Of a stretch of 64,000 nucleotides of DNA, positions 42,878 to 51,313 are shown one piece after another (the first letter of the stretch is position 1; each line of letters begins with the position of its first letter). This stretch comes from Haloplanus sp. XH21. Its GTDB lineage: Archaea > Halobacteriota > Halobacteria > Halobacteriales > Haloferacaceae. The stretch lies in assembly GCF_023276355.1 (NCBI RefSeq), contig NZ_JALLPL010000001.1, positions 806,001 to 870,000 of the forward strand. Direction: 5' to 3'. A program made the translations under genes and the position numbers. A model generated the notes under the pieces. It ran no database searches and was not told where the DNA came from. It saw only the letters and a list, made by a program, of their open reading frames with translations.

Positions 42878-44479
42878 ATGGCTGCCGACCACCACACCAG
42901 CAACGACGCTCACGAGGACCTCCCCTTACCGACGACGATAGCCAGCGGCGCTATCGCCGCGGCGGTCCTCCTGCCGCTGGTGTGGCTGGTCCGAACCGCG
43001 CTCGACGTGGGGTTGGCGGAGGCGATCGCCATCTCCACGCGGCCTGCGACCCTCCAGGTGTTCGTCAACAGCGCCGCCCTCGTCGTCACGGTCACCGTCG
43101 CGTCGGTACTCATCGGCGTGCCGCTCGCGTATCTGACGGTGCGGACGGACCTCCCCTTCCGCCGGGCGTTCACCGTCGCCGTCTCCCTCCCGCTCGTCAT
43201 CCCGAGCTACGTCGGCGCCTTCGCCTTCGTCTCGGCGTTCGGCCCACAGGGTGCCTTCCAGCGACTGCTCGCTCCCCTGGGCGTCGAGCGACTTCCCGAG
43301 ATATACGGCTTCCCCGGCGCCGCGCTGGTCGTGACGCTCTACACCTACCCCTACGTGTTCATCACGACCCGCGCGGCGCTGAAGTCGCTCGATACGACGC
43401 TCATCGACGCCGCGCGGACGCTCGAACACTCCCGGTGGGAGGCGTTCCGCCGCGTTACGATCCCCCAGATTCGGCCGGCCGTCACCGCCGGCGCTCTTCT
43501 GGTCGCGCTGTACACCCTCTCCGATTTCGGGACGCCCGCGATCATGCAGTTCGACGCCTTCACGCGGGTCATCTACGTCGAGTTCACGAGTTTCGGCCGT
43601 GACGTGGCGTCCCTGCTCTCCCTGCAACTCGTCGCCGTCACCCTGCTTATCCTCGGCCTGGAGTCGCGCGTCCGGGGCAACGAACCGCTGTACGCCGGGC
43701 GCCAGGGCGGGCGGACGAGCGGCACCGTCTCCCTCGGCCGGTGGAAGTACGTCGCCTGCGCGGCCTGTCTGGCCATCGCGGGACTCGCCTTGCTCGTGCC
43801 CCTCGGCATCCTGCTGACGTGGCTGACGCGGATCAACACCGATGTCGGGAGCGCGCTCGCGTTCCAGCCCGCGTACGCGCTCAACTCCATCGGCGTCTCG
43901 GCGGCGGCCGCGCTCGTCGCCACCGTCGTCGGCCTGCCCGTCGCCTATCTCGCCGCGGGCTATCGCTCCCGCCTGGCCGACGCCTTCGAGCGCGCGACCT
44001 ACGTCGGCTACGCCGTTCCTGGCGTCGTCCTCGGCCTCGCGCTCGTCTATCTCGGCACGTCGTACGCCCAACCCATCTACCAGACCCTCTACCTGCTCGT
44101 GGCCGCGTACGTCATTCGGTTTCTGCCCCAGGCCGTCGGTTCGATGCGAGCGTCCTTTCTCCGGGTCAACCCCGCGCTTCCCGAGGCGGCGCGGACGCTC
44201 GGCCGCACCTCCTTCGGTGCCTTTCGCGCGGTGACGCTCCCGCTCATCGCGCCCGGCCTGCTCGGCGGCGCGGCGCTGGTCTTTCTCACCACCATGAAGG
44301 AACTGCCGGCGACGCTGCTGCTCCGCCCGTCCGGGTTCAAGACGCTCGTGACCCACATCTGGACGGCGACCGAATCCGGCTACTACGGCCACGCCGCGGT
44401 GCCGGCGCTCATTCTCCTTTTCGTCTCCGGGCTCTCGATGCTGGTGATCCTCACTCAGGAGGGATACGATGTCCAATAA
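42878..44479 (+). CDS. Fe(III) ABC transporter permease (FbpB-like, duplicated)
   Basis: A 533-aa permease with about 12 membrane helices, made of two homologous halves as in FbpB/SfuB. Each half has an EAA loop: DAARTLEHSRWEAFRRVTIP (about 185-205) and EAARTLGRTSFGAFRAVTLP (about 440-460), which contact the ATPase. ATG 42878 lies 10 bp after the binding-protein stop; an ATG at 42851 within the previous gene is possible. It overlaps the ATPase gene by 11 bp. Confidence 0.93.
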   Translation: MAADHHTSNDAHEDLPLPTTIASGAIAAAVLLPLVWLVRTALDVGLAEAIAISTRPATLQVFVNSAALVVTVTVASVLIGVPLAYLTVRTDLPFRRAFTVAVSLPLVIPSYVGAFAFVSAFGPQGAFQRLLAPLGVERLPEIYGFPGAALVVTLYTYPYVFITTRAALKSLDTTLIDAARTLEHSRWEAFRRVTIPQIRPAVTAGALLVALYTLSDFGTPAIMQFDAFTRVIYVEFTSFGRDVASLLSLQLVAVTLLILGLESRVRGNEPLYAGRQGGRTSGTVSLGRWKYVACAACLAIAGLALLVPLGILLTWLTRINTDVGSALAFQPAYALNSIGVSAAAALVATVVGLPVAYLAAGYRSRLADAFERATYVGYAVPGVVLGLALVYLGTSYAQPIYQTLYLLVAAYVIRFLPQAVGSMRASFLRVNPALPEAARTLGRTSFGAFRAVTLPLIAPGLLGGAALVFLTTMKELPATLLLRPSGFKTLVTHIWTATESGYYGHAAVPALILLFVSGLSMLVILTQEGYDVQ

Positions 44480-45620
44480 GACGATGCACGCAACCGACGA
44501 ACGGATGGATGGCTCGACGGAACCGACGGCGGACGACACGCCCGTCCTCGAACTCGACGAGGTGGACAAGGACTACGGCCCCGAACGCGTCATCGAAGGC
44601 CTCTCGCTGTCGGTCCACGAGGGAGAGATCCTCACCCTGCTCGGCCCCTCTGGCTGCGGGAAGACGACCACCCTCCGGCTGATCGCCGGCCTGGAACAAC
44701 CCGACGCCGGGCGGGTCGCGCTCAACGGTAACCCGGTGTCGAACGCGGACCGCTTCGTCGCTCCCGAGGACCGCGGTGTCGGCGTCGTCTTCCAGGAGTT
44801 CGCGCTCTTTCCGCACCTGACCGCCGCCGAGAACGTCGGCTTCGGCCTGGAGGACTGGGATGCCGACGCCCGCGAGGAACGCATCGACGACCTGCTGGAC
44901 CTCGTCGGTCTGGAGACACAGGGTGATTCTTACCCGGACGAACTCTCCGGCGGGCAACAGCAGCGGGTGGCGCTCGCCCGGTCGCTCGCGCCCGAACCCG
45001 ACGTGCTCCTCCTCGACGAACCCTTCTCGAATCTCGATGTCGACCTCCGGGTGCAGATGCGCGAGGAGGTCCGCCGCATCCTCAAGGAGACGGGCGTCAC
45101 CGCCGTCTCCGTCACCCACGACCAGGAGGAGGCGCTGTCGATCAGCGACCGGGTGGCCGTCATGAACGACGGCCGGATCGAACAGGTCGGCGACCCCGAA
45201 CAGGTGTTCCAGCAGCCCGAATCCCGCTTCGTCGCCGGCTTCCTCGGCCACGCCAGCTTCCTCCCCGGCTACGTCCACGGTGGCGAGGTGACGACCGGTC
45301 TCGGCCCCATCCCGCGCGACCAGATCAACGGCCTCGCGGGCACCTACGACCGGACGCGCATCGACGTACTGGTCCGCCCGGACGACATCCGCGCCGTCCC
45401 CGTCGAGGGCGAGGCCGACGGTCGGATCGTCGCCCGTCGCTACCTCGGCCCGACCATCCTCTACGAGGTCCGGCTGGACGACGACACCACCGTCCAGTGT
45501 ATGCACAACCACGACGAGTCTATCCCGCTCGACACCCGCGTCCGCATCGAACTCGATGCCGACCACGAACTCGCGTGGTTCCCGGGTGATCAGCGGCCCG
45601 AAGACGGAGACGCCGAATAA
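44469..45620 (+). CDS. Fe(III) ABC transporter ATPase (FbpC-like)
   Basis: The 383-aa ATPase powering the permease. Walker A GPSGCGKTT, Q-loop VFQEFALFPHLTA, signature LSGGQQQRVALARSLA, Walker B VLLLDEPFSNLD and switch His in VSVTHDQEEAL are all intact. The C-terminal third is a TOBE-type domain (RIDVLVRPDDIRAVPVEGEA; ARRYLGPTILYEVRLDDDTT). It ends four bases before the GTG of the next, apparently unrelated membrane gene, so that gene could be co-transcribed. Confidence 0.93.
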   Translation: MSNKTMHATDERMDGSTEPTADDTPVLELDEVDKDYGPERVIEGLSLSVHEGEILTLLGPSGCGKTTTLRLIAGLEQPDAGRVALNGNPVSNADRFVAPEDRGVGVVFQEFALFPHLTAAENVGFGLEDWDADAREERIDDLLDLVGLETQGDSYPDELSGGQQQRVALARSLAPEPDVLLLDEPFSNLDVDLRVQMREEVRRILKETGVTAVSVTHDQEEALSISDRVAVMNDGRIEQVGDPEQVFQQPESRFVAGFLGHASFLPGYVHGGEVTTGLGPIPRDQINGLAGTYDRTRIDVLVRPDDIRAVPVEGEADGRIVARRYLGPTILYEVRLDDDTTVQCMHNHDESIPLDTRVRIELDADHELAWFPGDQRPEDGDAE

Positions 45621-45623
45621 TCC

Positions 45624-47684
45624 GTGCCGCGCCGCCGTGACCAACTGCTGGCCGCCGCACTCGTCGCCCTCGCCGGCGCCGTCGTCTACTGGTTCGCGGT
45701 CGACCTCTTTCCGTACCACTCCGTCAACGACGACGAAGGCGTCTACCTCATGCAGGCGGCCATGCTGCTCGAAGGCGACCTGTTTCTCTACCCCGGCGCG
45801 CTCGGTGACCTGGTGCGGCCGTGGTTTTTCGTCAGCGACACGACCGGCGGGACGCTCCGCTACTACTCGAAATACTCCCCCGTCGCGGCGGGCGTCTTCG
45901 CTGTCGGCAAACTGCTCGGCGACGCGAACCTCTCGCTCGGCCTCGTCGCCGCCGGCAACGCCGCACTCGTCTACGGCCTGACGACCGCTGCCTTCGACCG
46001 CCGGACCGGTCGGCTGTCGGTCGTCGCGCTCGTCGCCACCCCGCTGTTCCTGTTCACTTCCGCCGTCTTCCTCTCGTACGCCCCGGCGACGCTCCTGAAT
46101 CTCGCCTTCGCGCTGGCGTACGTTCGGACGATGCGTCAGGACTCGCCGCGCTGGGGCCTCGTCGCCGGCACGGCTATCGGCCTCGCCTTCTTCGCTCGCT
46201 CGTACACCGCCGTCCTGTTCGCCACGCCGTTCATCGCCCACGCCATCGGGTCCCTCTGGTGGACGTGGGGCGACGACCGGTTCCGCCCGACGCTCGTTCG
46301 CCTGCTGGCCGTCGCCGCCGCCGGCCTCGCCGGCGTCGCCATCACCCTCGGCTACAACGCGATCGTGACCGGTGATCCCCTGCTTTTCCCGTACAAGGCC
46401 TTCGGGCCGGAGGACGGCATCGGCTTCGGTCATCACGAACTGCTGGGCTACGACCGGATATACTCGCCGGCGCTCGCCGCCGAGACGACCGTCCGACTGC
46501 TCGACATCCTGACGACGGAGTGGACGGTCGCCGGCCCCGTCGGCACGCTGCTCGCCCTGATCGGCCTCTCGGAACTGCCGACCGACCGTGACGCCATCGC
46601 CGATCCCTCTCTCTCCCCTCCGGCGCTTCGGGTCGTCGTCGCCGGCCTCGCTCCCGCCGTCGTCCTCGGCAACGCCTACTTCTGGGGAACGCTCAACGGC
46701 CTCAACAACGGCCTGATCGGTCTGCTCGGGCCGTACTACCACTTCGACCTGCTCCTCCCCCTCTCCGCGTTCGCCGCCGCCGGGGTGTTCGTCGTCTGGC
46801 GACGCGCCCGGGCCGCGACCGCGGGCCTCGACTCCCGGTACCGTCGGGTCGCCCTCGCCGCGGTACTGGTCGTCGGTCTCGGCGTCGGCGGCGTCGCTGG
46901 CGTCGACGCCGTCAGCGACCCCTACGACGAGAACCGACTGCGCACCGCGAACCTCGCCGACACCTACGCGCCCTTCGAGGGGCAGTCGTTCACGAACGCC
47001 GTCGTGTTCGTCCCCGAACCCTACGGCGATTGGATCCAGCACCCCTTCCAGTACCTGCGGAACGACCCCGGCCTCGACGGCGATGTCGTCTACGTCCGCA
47101 ACGAGGGCGATGTCGAGCGGTTCGAGACCATCGACGCGACCGGTGACCGCCGACCCTACCGCTTCACCTACCGGGGCGAGTGGGAGGGAGCGGTGACAGG
47201 CGTCGACCCGGCGCTGGTACCTCTGTCGGTCGAGCGCGGTGACCGCGTGACGGCGACGACGACGCTCGGCGTGCCCGCGCGGGCGACCCACGCACGGGCG
47301 ACGGTCGTCACCGAAGCCGGCACCGCCCGATACGACATCGGCCGCGTCGACGGTCCCGTGACCGTCGACTGGACCATCGGCGGCGACAGCGTCGGTGCGA
47401 CCACCCTCTCCAACGAGAGCGCGCCGCTTCCGTCGGGCGTGAGCGAGGTGACGCTCCGCGTCACGTTCGTCGAACCGCAGGGGACGACCGTCACCTACCG
47501 ACAGACGGCGAGCGTCGAACGGACCGGCGACAGCGTCCGGGTCATCTGGCCGCCGGAGACGCGGGTCTGTTCGCTCACGACCGACTGCGGGTCCGAGGGG
47601 ACGTACGTCGGCCCCGACGGCGACTACGTCTCGGGCGTGTCGGTGGAGACGTCGGCGACGGCGCGCAACGACAGCGCGGCGTGA
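45624..47684 (+). CDS. GT-C-like multi-spanning membrane protein with outer beta domain
   Basis: A 686-aa membrane protein. The first about 430 residues form about ten helices with an early outer loop FPYHSVNDDEGVYLMQAAML; an Asp-Asp-Glu at this position is typical of GT-C/GT39-type glycosyltransferases that use lipid-linked sugars. The last 250 residues are an outside domain rich in beta strands (GEWEGAVTGVDPALVPLSVE; VSEVTLRVTFVEPQGTTVTY). Haloarchaea have related proteins of unknown activity. The start is GTG 45624, four bases after the ATPase stop, so it may belong to the iron operon; a link to iron is not evident from the protein. Confidence 0.65.
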   Translation: MPRRRDQLLAAALVALAGAVVYWFAVDLFPYHSVNDDEGVYLMQAAMLLEGDLFLYPGALGDLVRPWFFVSDTTGGTLRYYSKYSPVAAGVFAVGKLLGDANLSLGLVAAGNAALVYGLTTAAFDRRTGRLSVVALVATPLFLFTSAVFLSYAPATLLNLAFALAYVRTMRQDSPRWGLVAGTAIGLAFFARSYTAVLFATPFIAHAIGSLWWTWGDDRFRPTLVRLLAVAAAGLAGVAITLGYNAIVTGDPLLFPYKAFGPEDGIGFGHHELLGYDRIYSPALAAETTVRLLDILTTEWTVAGPVGTLLALIGLSELPTDRDAIADPSLSPPALRVVVAGLAPAVVLGNAYFWGTLNGLNNGLIGLLGPYYHFDLLLPLSAFAAAGVFVVWRRARAATAGLDSRYRRVALAAVLVVGLGVGGVAGVDAVSDPYDENRLRTANLADTYAPFEGQSFTNAVVFVPEPYGDWIQHPFQYLRNDPGLDGDVVYVRNEGDVERFETIDATGDRRPYRFTYRGEWEGAVTGVDPALVPLSVERGDRVTATTTLGVPARATHARATVVTEAGTARYDIGRVDGPVTVDWTIGGDSVGATTLSNESAPLPSGVSEVTLRVTFVEPQGTTVTYRQTASVERTGDSVRVIWPPETRVCSLTTDCGSEGTYVGPDGDYVSGVSVETSATARNDSAA

Positions 47685-47688
47685 CCGC

Positions 47689-48582
47689 TCACAGACGGGT
47701 CAGTCGCGTCGTGAAAAAGGAGTCGGCGGCGTCTTCGAGCGCTGGCCTGGGATCGCCACTGGCGTCGACCGGTGCGGTGGCGACGGCCTCGCGGTCCATG
47801 TCGTCGAGGACGGTCCGCTCGCCGAGCAAGACGAGGCGGTCGGGGTCGCGCCGGTCGAGCACCGTCCGGCAGTCGTCGAGATGGGCCGCGACCTGTTCCT
47901 CGCGCCGGCGCTCGAACCGCGACTGCGAGAATCCGCCCTTGGAGTGGCTTCCCTTGACGTCGGTCTCGACCGTCTCTACATGCTGTAAGTCGCCGTCCTC
48001 GTAGACGCCGACGGCAAAGAGGTCCGAGCGCACCAGCGCGACGGTGAGACCGTCGGTCGGCCGAAACCACGCGTCGTCGAGGCGAAAGCCGTCGTCCCAC
48101 TCCGCGAAGGGGTCGGGCGCGAGCGGCGGGTCGAGGGCGACGCTCACGAGGCGTGCGTCGTCGACACAGACCAGACACGGCGCGGTGCGGTCGACGAGCG
48201 GTGCCCGGTCCCCGAGGGCGTCGTCGACGGCGCCGGGGCGTTCGTCCGCGACCATCGCGGTCAGGGCGCCCTCGGGGCCGGTGTCGAGACTCCGCAAGCG
48301 GTCGAGTACCTCGACCAGTCGGTCACCGCGGAGCGCCGTCGTCTCGCGCGGGGTGAGCGCCTGTGCGCTCTCGGCGTCGGCGTCGCCGTCGAGGCGGCCT
48401 TCCAGGTCGGCGATGCGGTCTTCGAGACGATTGACGCGCTCTTCGGCTTCCTGTCGGGCGGTCGCGGCGTCGGCCCGGCGCTCGCTCTCGGCCTCGAGTT
48501 GGCGTTCCAGATGCCGCTTCTCCTCTTCGAGTTCCTCGATACGCGCCTTCAGAGAGGCCCGCCCGAGCAACCTATCGAGCAT
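47689..48582 (-). CDS. Vms1/Ankzf1 (VLRF1) family peptidyl-tRNA hydrolase-like protein
   Basis: A 297-aa relative of the release-factor-like VLRF1 domain of eukaryotic Vms1/ANKZF1, which cuts peptidyl-tRNA on stalled large ribosomal subunits. An N-terminal coiled coil (about 10-65, ARIEELEEEKRHLERQLEAE) precedes the core with the signature DVKGSHSKGGFSQSRFERRR near residues 208-228. GGFSQ is the VLRF1 counterpart of the GGQ loop in eRF1. TRAPCLVC-type blocks and LVLLGERTVLDDMDREAVAT complete the domain. No ankyrin or zinc-finger parts are present. It is convergent with the membrane gene 4 bp away. Confidence 0.85.
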   Translation of the reverse strand: MLDRLLGRASLKARIEELEEEKRHLERQLEAESERRADAATARQEAEERVNRLEDRIADLEGRLDGDADAESAQALTPRETTALRGDRLVEVLDRLRSLDTGPEGALTAMVADERPGAVDDALGDRAPLVDRTAPCLVCVDDARLVSVALDPPLAPDPFAEWDDGFRLDDAWFRPTDGLTVALVRSDLFAVGVYEDGDLQHVETVETDVKGSHSKGGFSQSRFERRREEQVAAHLDDCRTVLDRRDPDRLVLLGERTVLDDMDREAVATAPVDASGDPRPALEDAADSFFTTRLTRL

Positions 48583-48685
48583 GGTAGAGCGCGCGGGCGC
48601 CGGGGCCTTCTAGCCTGTGGCTTTCGTACACTGCTGACTCCCGAGACGGTCACGCGGAGGTTCTCGAAACGGGGCCGCCGACGGA

Positions 48686-49042
48686 TCAGATGGCTCGACC
48701 GGCGACGGCGCCGGGGTCGTAGCCCGCATACCGGAGGAGTTCGGCCGCGCGGGCGGGTTTGGCGAGGAACACCTCACAGCGGTCGGGGAGGGTCGTCTCC
48801 GTCACGTCCGGTGGTAGTCCCAGCGACCCGGAGGGGATGCCCTCCTCGCCGAGCACCGGGAAGTGGCGCCCGTCGAGTTTCATCACGAGGGGGGCGTCGA
48901 GGCGTTCGACGCCCTCGCCCGTGGCATAGAGGCGCTCGTTCATCCGTTCGTGGTCCGTCGGGTGCATGACGGCGTGGTCGCCGTCGTGGGGTTCGACGTA
49001 CAACCGCCCGAGGTAGTAGCCAGCGGAGAACTCTTCGAACAT
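48686..49042 (-). CDS. DUF5802-like haloarchaeal protein
   Basis: A 118-aa soluble protein with a beginning (MFEEFSAGYYLGRLYVEPHD) that I associate with the haloarchaeal DUF5802 family. It continues HAVMHPTDHERMNERLYAT, APLVMKLDGRHFPVLGEEG and EVFLAKPARAAELLRYAGYD. No catalytic motif is evident. ATG 49042 is the start; eight upstream residues are unlike the family. Upstream sequence ACGGTATAAGTCTTG is a likely TATA. Function unknown. Confidence 0.72.
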   Translation of the reverse strand: MFEEFSAGYYLGRLYVEPHDGDHAVMHPTDHERMNERLYATGEGVERLDAPLVMKLDGRHFPVLGEEGIPSGSLGLPPDVTETTLPDRCEVFLAKPARAAELLRYAGYDPGAVAGRAI

Positions 49043-49118
49043 ACTGTTCGTCACACGGTACCACACGACACGGTATAAGTCTTGTCGGCAGCACTTATGC
49101 CGAACCGCTTTCAGCCCG

Positions 49119-49352
49119 TCACTGGTCGCGACCGAGCGTCATCGACCAGACGGCGATGATGCCGAGGAGGACGGCCGGCAGCATGGGCAAGACGAGCATG
49201 AGCGTTCGGTAGTGCGCCCCGATCGCGCCGCCGGGCCGGAGATACACCAGCCCCGGAACGACGAGGACGGCGAGGATGACGGCGGCGACCAGCACCCAGC
49301 CCTGGCGGCCCAGTCCGTCGGCGTCGTCCGCCGCCGGCCCGTCAGAACTCAC
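49119..49352 (-). CDS. Small two-helix membrane protein
   Basis: A 77-aa protein with two membrane helices (WVLVAAVILAVLVVPGLVYL and LMLVLPMLPAVLLGIIAVWS) and a short acidic N-terminus. No family recognised; DUF-type small haloarchaeal membrane proteins of this shape are common. Its start overlaps the 3' end of the alcohol-dehydrogenase-type gene by 11 bp on the same strand, implying translational coupling, which is the best evidence that it is real. Confidence 0.6.
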   Translation of the reverse strand: MSSDGPAADDADGLGRQGWVLVAAVILAVLVVPGLVYLRPGGAIGAHYRTLMLVLPMLPAVLLGIIAVWSMTLGRDQ

Positions 49353-50382
49353 TGTCCGGAACGACGACGACTTTGCCGAACCCCTCCCGGTTCTCGAGGC
49401 GTTCGTGTGCGCGCGCCGCCTCGCTCATCGGGAGGACCTCCCGAATCCGCGGCTGGAACGTGCCGTCCCAGACGCGTTCGAGGGCGTCGTCGACCTGGCC
49501 GAGCGTCGCCATCGTCGAGCCGACGACTTCGAGCTGGTCCCAGAAGATGCGGTTGATGTCCGTCTCCGGGTGGCTCCCGGTCGTGGCTCCGCAGGTGACG
49601 AGCCGGCCGCCCTTGGCGAGGCTTCGCAGGGAGTCCTGCCACGTCTCCGCGCCGACGTGGTCGACGACGACGTCGACGCCGCGGCCGTCGGTCAGCGCGC
49701 GAACCTCGTCGGCGAAGTCAGTCGTTTCGTAGTTGATGGTGTGTTCGGCGCCCACCTCGGCCGCAAACGACAGTTTCTCCGCCGTGCTCGCCGTGGCGAA
49801 CACCTCCGCACCGAGGTGGTCGGCCACCTGCACGGCGGCGTGGCCGACGCCGCCCGACGCGCCCAGGACGAGCACCGACTCGTTCGGACAGAGGTCGGCC
49901 CGGTCGACGAGCATCCGCCACGCGGTGCCGAAGACGAGCGACGCCGACCCGGCGACGGTCCAGTCGACCCCCTCGGGCACCGGTACGAGGTTCTCCTCGG
50001 GGACGGCGATTTCCTCGGCGTGGACGCCGCGGACGTGCTCGCCGATGATGTGGTAGGTGGCACACATCGACGGGTCGCCGTGGCGGCAGAACTCGCACTC
50101 CCCACAGGCGACGCCCGCAGTGACGGCGACGCGGTCCCCGGGTTCGAAGCGGGTCACGTCCGCGCCCACCTCGCGGACGACGCCCGCGGCGTCGCTGCCG
50201 GGGACGTGTGGCAGGTCTAGGTCGAGTCCCGGGAGTCCGCGGCGGGTCCAGATGTCGAGGTGGTTCAGCGCCCCCGCCTTCACGTCGACTCGCACGTCGT
50301 CGCGGCCGACCTCGGGCGCGGGGAAGTCGCCGTATTCGAGCACCTCGGGACCGCCGTGTTCCGCGAACTGGACCGCTTGCAT
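49342..50382 (-). CDS. Zinc-type alcohol dehydrogenase/quinone reductase (MDR)
   Basis: A 346-aa medium-chain dehydrogenase. It has the GroES-like start (MQAVQFAEHGGPEVLEYGDF), GRDDVRVDVKAGALNHLDIW, the structural-zinc cysteines GVACGECEFCRHGDPSMC, the Rossmann loop VLVLGASGGVGHAAVQVADH and GVDVVVDHVGAETWQDSLRS. The catalytic-zinc Cys is replaced by the NHLDIWTR type seen in the quinone-reductase branch. The substrate is probably an aldehyde, alcohol or enone. ATG 50382 is the start. It is coupled to the small membrane protein gene downstream. Confidence 0.88.
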   Translation of the reverse strand: MQAVQFAEHGGPEVLEYGDFPAPEVGRDDVRVDVKAGALNHLDIWTRRGLPGLDLDLPHVPGSDAAGVVREVGADVTRFEPGDRVAVTAGVACGECEFCRHGDPSMCATYHIIGEHVRGVHAEEIAVPEENLVPVPEGVDWTVAGSASLVFGTAWRMLVDRADLCPNESVLVLGASGGVGHAAVQVADHLGAEVFATASTAEKLSFAAEVGAEHTINYETTDFADEVRALTDGRGVDVVVDHVGAETWQDSLRSLAKGGRLVTCGATTGSHPETDINRIFWDQLEVVGSTMATLGQVDDALERVWDGTFQPRIREVLPMSEAARAHERLENREGFGKVVVVPDSEF

Positions 50383-50434
50383 GGGCGGGCAATCCCCGGC
50401 GACGGACAAAACGCTGTGGTTCCCGCCCTTGAGA

Positions 50435-50584
50435 TCACCGTCCCGTCGTGTTCGTGCTCCCGCAGTCGGGGCATCTGGTCAGCGTCCCGTGAGAGGGGTG
50501 GGCGGCCGTCTCCCACTCGTCGCTCCCGGTCGGTGCCTCGAAGCCACAGTTGCGACACGCCACTCGGGTCGTGGTTTGACGCAT
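50435..50584 (-). CDS. Small zinc-ribbon protein
   Basis: A 49-aa protein with two CxxC knuckles, CRNCGFEAP and CPDCGSTN, about 27 residues apart: a rubredoxin-like or zinc-ribbon fold. Haloarchaea have many such tiny zinc-finger proteins, some affecting motility or biofilm, but this one cannot be assigned. ATG 50584 (MRQTTTRVAC) is used; ATGs up to 14 codons upstream exist. Confidence 0.7.
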   Translation of the reverse strand: MRQTTTRVACRNCGFEAPTGSDEWETAAHPSHGTLTRCPDCGSTNTTGR

Positions 50585-50693
50585 GGACTCGTCACCCATA
50601 CAGTGCGGTACGAGAGCATCCCGCATAGATGTTTCTCGTGGCGTGGTCCCGCCGGACCGCGACGTTTAGTGGACGGCGGCCGAATCGGATCGC

Positions 50694-51245
50694 ATGACCG
50701 AGACGCCCGACCACGACGAAGAGCACGACGACCACGGACACGACCACCATCACCACCACGACGTCGAGACGGTCGGCGCCGCGGTGGTGACCGTCTCCTC
50801 CTCGCGGACGCTCGACGACGACCCGGCGGGCGACGCCATCGCCGCCGCGTTCGAGGCGGCGGGCCACGAACTCGTGGTGCGGGAACTCGCCGGCGACGAC
50901 TACGACCACGTCCAGTCGACGCTCCGGACGCTCGCCAGGCGCGACGACGTTGATGCCGTCGTGAGCACGGGCGGGACGGGCGTGACGCCCGATGACGTCA
51001 CCGTCGAGGCGGCCCGGCCGCTGTTCGAGAAGACGCTGCCCGGCTTCGGCGAACTCTTCCGCCGTCTCTCCTACGACGACATCGGCGTCCGGGTGGTGGG
51101 GACGCGGGCCGTCGCGGGTATCGTCGCCGGGACGCCCGTGTTCTGTCTACCGGGGAGCGAGAACGCGGCGACGCTCGGCGCCGAAGAGGTGGTCGTTCCC
51201 GCCGTGGGGCATCTGTCGGGGCTGGCGACGCGAGACGAAGGGTGA
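50694..51245 (+). CDS. moaB: Molybdopterin adenylyltransferase-type protein MoaB/Mog with His-rich head
   Basis: A 183-aa MoaB/Mog-family protein of molybdenum (tungsten) cofactor synthesis, adenylylating molybdopterin. The core has VGAAVVTVSSSRTLDDDPAG, VDAVVSTGGTGVTPDDVTVE (the GGTG nucleotide/molybdopterin motif), PGFGELFRRLSYDDIG and VFCLPGSENAATLG. Residues 7-22 are an unusual His/Asp/Glu run (11 of 24 N-terminal residues are His) that could bind metal. It would support the tungsten enzyme (AOR) encoded further on. Upstream GC-rich sequence shows no clear TATA. Confidence 0.88.
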   Translation: MTETPDHDEEHDDHGHDHHHHHDVETVGAAVVTVSSSRTLDDDPAGDAIAAAFEAAGHELVVRELAGDDYDHVQSTLRTLARRDDVDAVVSTGGTGVTPDDVTVEAARPLFEKTLPGFGELFRRLSYDDIGVRVVGTRAVAGIVAGTPVFCLPGSENAATLGAEEVVVPAVGHLSGLATRDEG

Positions 51246-51313
51246 TCGCGGGCGTTCCCACTCACGGGGCGTCGTCGTCAGGGTTTAAGCCTCCGGCCGA
51301 GTAGAGGCAGTAC

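Noticed and set aside
44451-47291. 946-codon open frame antisense to the ABC ATPase and membrane gene
   Set aside because: It covers two real genes on the plus strand, and its translation is compositionally biased with no recognisable fold.
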